Positions 35,860-43,091 of a stretch of 64,000 nt of DNA are shown here, one piece after another. The stretch's first letter is position 1. Every line of letters starts with the position of its first letter. The notes beneath the pieces are model-generated. The model made no database searches, was not told the origin of the DNA, and saw nothing but the letters and a program-made list of their open reading frames with translations. Made by a program: the position numbers and the translations under genes. Origin of the DNA: Cupriavidus necator (lineage in GTDB: Bacteria > Pseudomonadota > Gammaproteobacteria > Burkholderiales > Burkholderiaceae); assembly GCA_022041995.1 (NCBI GenBank), contig CP074382.1, positions 620,001 through 684,000 on the forward strand, written 5' to 3'.

Positions 35860-36393
35860 TCAATGCGAAACAATGTCCCGGTGGGGCAGTGCGTGCGCTC
35901 TTCGAAGCAACTGACTGAAATTGCCAATCTTGTAGTGGCACCAGTGCCAGGTCGTTTCGACCCTGCCGGGATGCTGCATGCACATTGAAAAACTCGGATC
36001 CAGCCACTCGCGCCTCCAGAATGGCGAGCAAACATCGGAAGGATTCAGGATCAGACAGGGATAGCAATACCGTAAGCGACGTCGGTCATCGACCCACCCG
36101 ACGGGCGTCTGCATGGCGACCAAGTGATCCACGCTAACGTGTGTGAGCTGTGAGAGTCGCTCCAAGGTCTCAAGGGGCACAGGCGGAAACAGTAGCCATT
36201 TCCAATATGTTAGGGCTGGCATCGGGCCGATATCGGCGTGCGACCAAAGCTGCTCGACCGTTATGGAGTACTTGCCAGCGATTCGTCCAAGCCAGCCCCC
36301 AAATGCCTCGCCGTCACACGGGCGCGGGACGATAGGCCATGGCTTCGACCGGCTATAACACGCTGTTCCGGGCGTGTTCGATGTGAGAGACAT
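35860..36393 (-). CDS. tniQ: Short TniQ-family target-selection protein
   Basis: 177 residues. The TniQ start is recognisable (WPIVPRPCDGEAFGGWLGRIAGKY), followed by the zinc-binding region YCYPCLILNPSDVCSPFWRR and MCMQHPGRVE (C-x2-C and C-x2-H). Well-known TniQ proteins are ~400 residues; this one stops ~40 residues after the zinc motif, close to the transposon end repeats, so it may be a natural mini-TniQ or a 3'-shortened one. Its start lies inside the 3' end of tniB (41-base overlap), the normal gene order. It would help choose insertion targets together with TniB and the TniA transposase, which is missing here. Confidence 0.75.
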   Translation of the reverse strand: MSLTSNTPGTACYSRSKPWPIVPRPCDGEAFGGWLGRIAGKYSITVEQLWSHADIGPMPALTYWKWLLFPPVPLETLERLSQLTHVSVDHLVAMQTPVGWVDDRRRLRYCYPCLILNPSDVCSPFWRREWLDPSFSMCMQHPGRVETTWHWCHYKIGNFSQLLRRAHALPHRDIVSH

Positions 36394-36914
36394 CGATCAT
36401 TTCCTTTCCATCGCGGATCGCAAACTCGGTGGCAGAATTCAAAAGCCGCGAAACCTCACCAGTCAGACCTCCGCTCGCCGCCAGAACCGCCGCGACGACT
36501 TCTCGCCTCGACAGGTTTGAGGGCCGTCGCAAAGGAAGTATGCGCTCGAATGCCGCCAGAAGTCCCCGGAAAGCTTCCGACTCCTGCCACCGAGGCATCT
36601 CGAAGCGCGCAAAGCGACTGCTCATTTGGGAATCTGTTTGCAGTGCAATCTCGGCATCGTGCGTCCCCACGAGGACAATCGACATCTGGAGATCGTTAGC
36701 GAGAAACTTGAGCAGATTCAGTGAGGCTCGCTGCTCGCGATAATTTCCCGACAAGAGGTGATGAACTTCATCGACAACCAGCATGCGCGATGAAACTTTC
36801 CGAAGCAACCCGCGACTCAGCTGCTCCAGCACGTTTAGTCTCGCTGATGCATTGAACGTATGCGGTCCATCAGCGACACCTCTCGGAGAGGGTTCAGAAG
36901 GAGCCGGAGGTGTG
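36353..36914 (-). pseudogene. tniB: TniB AAA+ ATPase, N-terminal part removed by IS66
   Basis: Open from the IS66 border: PRGVADGPHTFNASARLNVL, then VSSRMLVVDEVHHLLSGNYR (Walker B), MSIVLVGTHDAEIALQTDSQ (sensor 1) and SSRFARFEMPRW, ending SHIEHARNSVL. These match TniB of Tn5053/Tn7-type elements, the ATP-dependent target regulator. The Walker A segment and start are gone. The overlap with tniQ shows they were one operon. Confidence 0.8.
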
Positions 36915-36928
36915 GTACGTCGCGCCGG

Positions 36929-38479
36929 TCAGCGCAGATCGGCTGGCATCTTCCAGGGTAGAAGCGCGTCGTAGTCATCGACGGTCTTCGCGAGCGGGAG
37001 CCGTTGGAACAGCCAGGTGAGATAGCGGTAGGGATCGGTGCCGTTGGCCTTGCAGGTCTCCACGATGGAGTATAGGTTGGCGCTCGCATTGGCCCCATCG
37101 ACGGTGTCTGAGAACAACCAGCTGCGGCGTCCTACGCAGAAGGGCCTGATCGCATTTTCACAGGGGTTGTTCGAGATCGGCCAGTTGCCGTTCTCCACGT
37201 AGCGGACCAGCTTGGGCCATTGCCCGTGCATGTGGTTCAGCGCCTTCCCGAGCAGGCCACCAGGTACGACAGCGGGCAGTTGCTCGAGCATCAGTTGCCG
37301 GATGGCTTCGAGCATGGGAGTACTGTAGCGTCGTCGCAGTCGCTGCCGTCGTTCAGCACTCCAAGCCGCACTTCGCGCCTCAGCTGCATACAGCTTTCCG
37401 ATCAGGCGGATGAATCGTGTGGCCAGTAGATCTGGCGTTCGGGCTGCCTTGGGCACGCTGGCCTCGGCCTTGACGAACCCGCGTCGCACGTGCGTCCAGC
37501 AACCCAAGTGGATGAGTTGGTGATCGTGCGCGATGCCATCGTAGAGCGAGTAGCCATCTGTCATCAGCACGGCGCCTTTTCGGACGCCCTCGAACAACGG
37601 TCGCCCTTGCTGGCTACCGCGACCAGGCAGATAGGTGAACAGGCGAATCGCCGGCCCCGAGCCAGTCATCATCGCCCACAACTGGCTTTTCGTTTGCGGC
37701 CGACGACCTTTTTCCTTGAGCACCTGGAATGTCGTCTCGTCGCAATAGATCAGATCGTCGTCGAGGACCAGGTCGCGCATCAGGTTGATCACGGGCTGCG
37801 TCGCGAGGCCGACGCGCACCACGCTTGCGGCTACCGTGTTCGATGAGATGTCGCCACCGAAGCGGCGCAGCAGCCCTGCCATTCGATATAGCGGCATGCC
37901 GAACTGGAACTTGCCTGTGGTAATCCAAGCCAGTGCTGATTCGGTGAACAGACCACGGGGAATGATCCGCGGCGGCGCCGGCGTAACCTTGATGCCCAGA
38001 TCACAGCAGGGGCATGCGTACTTGACGCGCTGATGCTGGACGACGCGAACCTGCTCGGGAATGACAGTGATCTGCTCGCTGATCTCGACGCCAATCTCGA
38101 CAAGCCCATAGCCATCATTGGCGCATACGCGTTCAGCTTCGGGGAGTTCGTGCCGCACAACCTCGCGTGGCAGATTGGGATCGAGCGGTTTGCGGTGGCC
38201 GCGCTTCTTGCGGGTGTGTGCACCAACCTTCGTCTCAGGGGTGTCTTCCTGCGCTGGCGTCGCGTTCGGTGCCAGTGCCTCGGCTTCATTGAACAGGCCC
38301 AACTGGCCAGCATCACGCGCTTCGCTCTTTGCGCCGAACAATTCGCGACGATACACACGCAGCCGCTCCTCTGCCAGATCACGCTCGGCCTTCATCAGAC
38401 GCAACGCGCCACGCAACTCGTCGCGCTCCGCTAGAAGCGCCTTGAGTTTGTCAGCGTCGATGATCACGTTGGTCGGCAT
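36929..38479 (-). CDS. tnpC: IS66-family transposase TnpC
   Basis: 516 residues in the standard IS66 order: N-terminal coiled region (LLAERDELRGALRLMKAERD), zinc-finger-like YACPCCDLGIKV, central DDE domain with LIYCDETTFQVLKE (first Asp), VLMTDGYSLYDGI (second Asp) and SNNPCENAIRPFCVGRRSW (Glu), and the C-terminal GTDPYRYLTWLFQRLPLA. Complete. 30 bases separate it from tnpB. Confidence 0.93.
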   Translation of the reverse strand: MPTNVIIDADKLKALLAERDELRGALRLMKAERDLAEERLRVYRRELFGAKSEARDAGQLGLFNEAEALAPNATPAQEDTPETKVGAHTRKKRGHRKPLDPNLPREVVRHELPEAERVCANDGYGLVEIGVEISEQITVIPEQVRVVQHQRVKYACPCCDLGIKVTPAPPRIIPRGLFTESALAWITTGKFQFGMPLYRMAGLLRRFGGDISSNTVAASVVRVGLATQPVINLMRDLVLDDDLIYCDETTFQVLKEKGRRPQTKSQLWAMMTGSGPAIRLFTYLPGRGSQQGRPLFEGVRKGAVLMTDGYSLYDGIAHDHQLIHLGCWTHVRRGFVKAEASVPKAARTPDLLATRFIRLIGKLYAAEARSAAWSAERRQRLRRRYSTPMLEAIRQLMLEQLPAVVPGGLLGKALNHMHGQWPKLVRYVENGNWPISNNPCENAIRPFCVGRRSWLFSDTVDGANASANLYSIVETCKANGTDPYRYLTWLFQRLPLAKTVDDYDALLPWKMPADLR

Positions 38480-38509
38480 AGCACTTGGACCGGCTTGCCG
38501 ATGACCCGT

Positions 38510-38866
38510 TCAGCTCACACGCGCATAATGCCGCTTGGGATGGCGTTGAAGTGCGGCGATGTCGGCGCCATCGAGAAGCCAGTGCAGCAGGTCGACGCTC
38601 AACGTCACGACTTCGGTCTTGCTGTCGGGCCAAACGAAGCGATCGTTCGCTTCGAGTTTCTTGAGCAGTAACCAGAAGCCATTTCCATTCCAACCGAGGA
38701 TCTTGATCCGGTCGCGTCGGCGGTTGCCGAACACATAGAGCGAGGAATCCATCGGGTTCAGGCGCATCACCTGCTCGACGAGAATCGACAGACTGTTCAT
38801 GCCGTACCGGAAGTCCACGGGATCTCGATGAAGGTAGACTTTCAGTTCTTCGTCGAACCGGAACAC
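38510..38866 (-). CDS. tnpB: IS66-family accessory protein TnpB
   Basis: 118 residues with the family signature VDFRYGMNSLSILVEQ, SLYVFGNRRRDRIKILGWNG and GFWLLLKKLE. This small protein is needed for IS66 transposition though its activity is not well defined. Its start overlaps the end of the tnpA remnant by 25 bases. Confidence 0.93.
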   Translation of the reverse strand: MFRFDEELKVYLHRDPVDFRYGMNSLSILVEQVMRLNPMDSSLYVFGNRRRDRIKILGWNGNGFWLLLKKLEANDRFVWPDSKTEVVTLSVDLLHWLLDGADIAALQRHPKRHYARVS

Positions 38867-39207
38867 GGCAGCCTCCCGAGAATTTGGACGACGGCTGTCA
38901 GTTCATCGATGTGTGCCTTGCCAAGATCTAACTCGACCCCATTGGGCAGGCGCACATGCAACGCGAGCTCCATAGCAGGTGATACCGGTTTGTCGATTGG
39001 CGCCGGAAGCTTCGCCGGGACTTGTACCACTCGCACAAACGCTGACGGCGCAACATCGCAGGTTGTTGCCTGTACCGCAGGTATCCGGCTAACGTCGACA
39101 GAATTTGCCAGCACCCCTGGAGAATTCCCATCTTCCTCCATGGCCAGCACCGCCGGCTTCGCCGTGGCTAGCATATGCTCACGTTCCAGCAGATACTTGG
39201 TGATCCA
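38842..39207 (-). pseudogene. tnpA: IS66-family accessory protein TnpA, 5' part missing
   Basis: The C-terminal part is typical (APSAFVRVVQVPAKLP, then MELALHVRLPNGVELDLGKA and LTAVVQILGRLPCS). The frame is open up to the Tn-A end at 39208 (WITKYLLEREHMLATAKPAV), and the N-terminal helix-turn-helix is not seen. It was probably removed when the Tn-A end became joined here. Confidence 0.7.
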
Positions 39208-40899
39208 GGGCTCTGACCAAGATAAGGCCGAATTGCTATCATAAGCCTTGTGGTTATGAAAACACTTCGCCTTATTCGGATTGAGAATAAGCAGTTCAGG
39301 CCGTGAACGCCTGCCCAAACTGCCTTGCCCGCTTGACGTCGTCGCTGTGGAGATAGATCGACGTGGTCGAAATCGACGCATGGCGCAAGTTATCGCGCAC
39401 GGCGCTCAGCTCGACGCCCTTGGCCAGCGCGTGCGTTGCATGGGTATGCCGCATCCAATGCGGCGTGGCACGGCGGAGCTTCTCGGTCAGCGGTGGGTGG
39501 TCGCTGGCCAAGCTGTCTGCGGCCAACCGGAAAAATCGGCGCATGACCTCCCAAAGCCGTAGCGCCGTGATGCCGGTCTCGCTTCCGTCCACGCTACCGA
39601 CCAGTGGCGTGGACGGCTCCCAGCGGGCGCGGCTGATCGGTAAGCCGCGCTCCTGCAGATAGCGATCGAGCGCGACGCGCGCCAGCGGCGTCAGGGTAAC
39701 CTTGGCTGGCTTGCCGCCCTTGCCAACGACATGCAGCCAGTGATCGCCGGCGGCATCCACCTCGACATTGCGCAACATCGCCTGGGTCAGTTCGCTGATC
39801 CGCAGTCCTGTGGCATAGCCGAAGTCCAGCAGGAAGCGCAACCGTTGCGCCGCCGGTGCTTCCCATCCGTACGACCATTCGAGCCCGTTCGCGATGGCCC
39901 GCACCAGCAGCCATTCCCCTTCGGTGAAGGCGTGGGTCGTGGCCACCGCCTTTGCGTGCTGGCTGCCTCGCACTTTGATGCCGGCAAAGGGATTGGCCAT
40001 GACATAGCGCTGCTCGACGAGCCAGCGGAACATGGCGCTGAGCACGGCGAGCGCCTGCGCCACCGAACGGGCCGACAGATTACCCGCAAACGGCCGCCAG
40101 TCCGGCGCCGTGCGCGGCCGCGGCGGCCCGACCCAGCGCTCACGCGGCGACGGCTTGCGCAGGAAGGCGCGGTAGTCCGTCGCATCCTTGGTGGTCAGCG
40201 AGGACAGTGCCTTGCCTCGCGCGACAATGGCCCACAGGATCAGCCGTTCCGCCTCCTTGCGGTAGGCGCGTAGGGTAGCCGGGGTTTCGTGCAGGGCGAG
40301 CCAGGCCTGGATGGCATCGTAGTCATTGTCCGCGCCCAGGATGCAACTGGAAGCGGGCGCGCGGTACGCCCCGGCGGAACCATCAACGTCCTGCGGCACG
40401 CGCAGGATCTCCCACGGGGCGACATCCGACCGCTGCCCGGCAACGACCAGCGCGCGGGCCCGTTCCGTGAGTGCCGGGTGCGCGGCGAAGAAAGCCTCGA
40501 TGCGCCGGGCACTGGCTGGGCCGAGCCCCGGGATCGCGGCCCACCACTGCCGCCGGCGCGGTATCCGCACAGTAAGATCGGCTAGGGTATGGATCCCTGC
40601 AGCGTGCAAGGCATCGACCGCGCGTGCCGGCAGCCAGCGAGTGAGCTCGTCGCTGATCTGCGGCGTGGGACGGGGCAGTGTGCGCAGTTGCTCGACCGCC
40701 TGCGTCGCGGCCTTGGCATGGTGCTGACGTTGAGCAGTCGGGCATTCGAACAGCGTCGCCAGATCGGGCCGCTGGCGTTGGCGGGCGTACTGGGCGAGTT
40801 GCCGCCGGATCTGCCCGATGAGGCCACGGGCAGACTGGCCGGGCTCGAGACGATCTGCAAGAAAGCGCGCGGCAGCCTGTCGAGAGGATGCCCCCTCGT
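39208..40899 (-). mobile_element. Inverted 1692-bp copy of the right end of Tn-A
   Basis: Matches 11804-13495 in reverse: right terminal repeat at 39208-39257 and 534 codons of the recombinase gene. It ends one base before the left repeat of Tn-B (40901). Confidence 0.92.
39296..40899 (-). pseudogene. Tn-A-type tyrosine recombinase, N-terminus lost
   Basis: All catalytic residues are retained (ATGLRISELTQ, HWMRHTHATHAL, LRHASISTTSIYLH). The first ~23 codons, the ribosome site and the recombination site are replaced by the end of Tn-B. A chance in-frame start in the Tn-B repeat (MTEFSAVPAWNPNEG..) could give a chimeric protein of 546 residues, so some activity cannot be excluded. Confidence 0.85.
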
Positions 40900-40900
40900 T

Positions 40901-40949
40901 GGGGTTCCAAGCCGGAACCGCCGAAAATTCCGTCATTCCACATTATGAA
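40901..40949 (+). repeat. Left terminal inverted repeat of Tn-B
   Basis: GGGGTTCCAAGCCGGAACCG then CCGAAAATTCCGTCATTCCAC. It differs from the right copy at a few positions (C/G, T/C, A/G). Confidence 0.85.
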
Positions 40950-40956
40950 ATTTAGT

Positions 40957-40992
40957 CCGCCTCACGCAGGCCCGCGTCCGCATGAGGCGGTC
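40957..40992 (-). terminator. Possible terminator of the passenger operon
   Basis: CCGCCTCA (40957-) and TGAGGCGG (to ~40990) form a stem around a GC-rich loop, ~85 bases beyond the stop of the SEC-C gene. Confidence 0.4.
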
Positions 40993-41074
40993 ATGCTGGT
41001 CGGCCGGCGCCTGTCGACTCTCACTCGATAAGCTGCAACTGCCCCCGCAGCTGCGACGCACTGCTTTCCGTTGG

Positions 41075-41974
41075 TTACGCGCCGCAGCACTTCTTATATT
41101 TTTTGCGCGATCCACAAGGACACGGATCGTTTCTGCCTACCTTGGGCTCGGCCGTCGCAGGTCCTACGAGGCGCTCGCCCGTTGCCTTGATAAGCGTGTC
41201 GCGATGCGAGAGACGCTCAAGGTATCGTGGATGTCGCTGACAGAATGCAGCCCACAGCTGTTCGAGGCGTGTGAGATCGCCATGCGTTTCAGGCTCGAGC
41301 CGGATGCGGCCGGCCAGATGAACATTGACATGCCCGGGTGAGCGCGCTCCGTCGGGATGCACCGGTTCAAAGTGAAGATTTACCTCAGCGCAGTCGCAAC
41401 TGGGAATCGGGCAATAGAAGTCCAACGCCTCGTAGACGTGAGCGTCAAACGCGTACAGGTCCTGTCTGACGCACGTGTACACCTCATCCCAGGCCAGTTG
41501 CTCCCCACGCTGCCAGCCGCGAATTTTTGGCGGGGACATGAGCACCGTCTCGACCGGGGCAGAGAGGCCCTTGCCGCGATACCATAGACGTCCGATCGCA
41601 TCCAGCAGTTTGCCGTCAATATGCGTCATGAGAGCGGCGACCTCGGGGTACTGCGCCAGATCCAGTGGGTCGTCGCGGTCCGACTGCTGTTCTTGCGCGG
41701 TGTCGATATCCAGACCAAAAACGATGATGTCGGCACACTTATCGGCGACCTCGTGGGCCGCTTCGCGATAGCGTCCGCCTGACATCCACGCCTGCCAGAC
41801 GGGCGCACCGCGTGCTTCGAGTGTCTCCCGCCCCTTGTGCGTCGCCAGCACCAGCGCGGTCCGACACGGACATCGCGGTGTCGGACAAGTATGCACACAG
41901 ATCCAGGAGGCGTCGGTACCTGCTAGCCTGAACATGCCCTCTTCGGGCGATAGTCGGGGCGCTCTCTCATTCAT
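41075..41974 (-). CDS. SEC-C motif protein
   Basis: 299 residues from MNERAPRLSPEEG, with GAGGG nine bases upstream; an earlier in-frame start adds 18 residues. The C-terminus GRNDPCPCGSRKKYKKCCGA is the SEC-C zinc motif (C-x-C and CC) found in SecA and many nucleic-acid-linked proteins. The N-terminal 200 residues contain several Cys pairs (HTCPTPRCPCRTAL, PIPSCDCAEVNLHF), so a second metal site is likely. Last gene of a three-gene operon with the SWIM and SNF2 genes. Biological role unknown; I infer a partner role in the same process. Confidence 0.8.
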   Translation of the reverse strand: MNERAPRLSPEEGMFRLAGTDASWICVHTCPTPRCPCRTALVLATHKGRETLEARGAPVWQAWMSGGRYREAAHEVADKCADIIVFGLDIDTAQEQQSDRDDPLDLAQYPEVAALMTHIDGKLLDAIGRLWYRGKGLSAPVETVLMSPPKIRGWQRGEQLAWDEVYTCVRQDLYAFDAHVYEALDFYCPIPSCDCAEVNLHFEPVHPDGARSPGHVNVHLAGRIRLEPETHGDLTRLEQLWAAFCQRHPRYLERLSHRDTLIKATGERLVGPATAEPKVGRNDPCPCGSRKKYKKCCGA

Positions 41975-42246
41975 GTTCGGGACCCTCAAGAATCTCGAGT
42001 CCGTTCTCGGCGCACCATTGATCCGCAAATGCCGGCGTTCTCGGTGTGCGGCGGGGAGTGCTAGTCATTTGGGCGTCTTGGATTTTCGCGGAGATGGCGG
42101 TGTCGCACGCGAACGTGCGGGCGATTTTTGAGGGGTTGAACGGGTAGCTTTCGAAGTGTCTGCGCGTGTTTTCCCGGTGGGCGCTGGGGCAACGGCGGAC
42201 TTTGTCACCACTTTGGGTGCCGCAGCTTTGCCTTTCAAGGTCGATT

Positions 42247-43074
42247 TCACGCGCGAACCCGCTTTCGATGCAGTTGATGACGTGGGAACTTGGCGCGTTC
42301 GGGGGCTGATTGTTTGCCCGCCCGTTTGGGGGCGGCAGTCGGCGCGGCGAGCGGCTCGGTGTCGATATCGATACCGAATACGTCGCCCAGGAGCGCGTGG
42401 TCGAGGACCTTGCCCGATGCTGGCGCGCTTGCCGCACCGGACAACTTGGCGCCTGTGTTGTTGATGAGATCGGCAGGATCCACACCCCGAAGCGTGAAGA
42501 GCAATTCGGGCTGCTGGTCGAGCCGGGCACCGACACCATACAGCACGGCAGCGACATGCTTGCACATCGATGCCCAGTCCAGGCAGTTGCAACCGAACTG
42601 GATATCCTTCGGCGACGGAAAAAGTCCAGTGCCCGGCTTGCAGATCCGCTCCATCACGGCGCTCGACAGTCTGCCTTGCAACAACTCGACCATGGAGTCG
42701 ATCGATGACGCGCAGTCGGCGCTCAGGGCACGCCACTGCGGAGCGGGACAGGTCGCGACGTCGATCTTGATCGTGTAGAGGCTTGACCCCATGACCTGCG
42801 CGTGTATTTTGCCCGCCGTCATTTGCAGATCGATCACGGAACCATTACGCACGTAGGTGCGCCCGCGCGGCAAGCGGTTGTCGTAGTCGCTGTAGCGTTC
42901 CAGGTTATCGCACCACGCCTTGCCCCAGAACGTCTTCGCGATGGCCCCACGATACGGGATTATGGGCGACAGCGTCTTGCCGGCCTTGATCGCCTTGGCA
43001 ACCAGTTGTTCGGCCTTCCTGCGGCGCTCCGCGACCGACACGTATGGCTTCCATCCTTCGTAACCGTACCCCAT
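42247..43074 (-). CDS. SWIM zinc-finger protein
   Basis: 275 residues starting MGYGYEGWKPYVSVAERRRK. The SWIM motif is visible as FGCNCLDWASMCKHVAAVLYGVG (C-x-C-x(n)-C-x-H). The preceding part (GKAWCDNLERYSDYDNRLPRGRTYVR) is typical of bacterial SWIM proteins encoded beside SNF2 helicases, such as the YwqB/YwqA pair of Bacillus. The reading ends in RHQLHRKRVRA at 42247, but another frame continues from ~42300 to 42065 as a Lys/Ala/Pro-rich tail (SRVKSTLKGKAAAPKVVTKS). A one-base shift near 42300 may therefore have removed a natural basic tail. Gap of 17 bases to the helicase stop. Confidence 0.82.
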   Translation of the reverse strand: MGYGYEGWKPYVSVAERRRKAEQLVAKAIKAGKTLSPIIPYRGAIAKTFWGKAWCDNLERYSDYDNRLPRGRTYVRNGSVIDLQMTAGKIHAQVMGSSLYTIKIDVATCPAPQWRALSADCASSIDSMVELLQGRLSSAVMERICKPGTGLFPSPKDIQFGCNCLDWASMCKHVAAVLYGVGARLDQQPELLFTLRGVDPADLINNTGAKLSGAASAPASGKVLDHALLGDVFGIDIDTEPLAAPTAAPKRAGKQSAPERAKFPRHQLHRKRVRA

Positions 43075-43091
43075 CTCTGCCCTCGCGCTCC

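Larger units (their letters stand above)
36915..39207 (-). mobile_element. IS66-family element, 5' end missing
   Basis: Left end GTACGTCGCGCCGGTCAGCG at 36915 lies inside tniB. It carries intact tnpC and tnpB and a 5'-cut tnpA, ending at 39207 where the Tn-A end begins. Confidence 0.75.
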
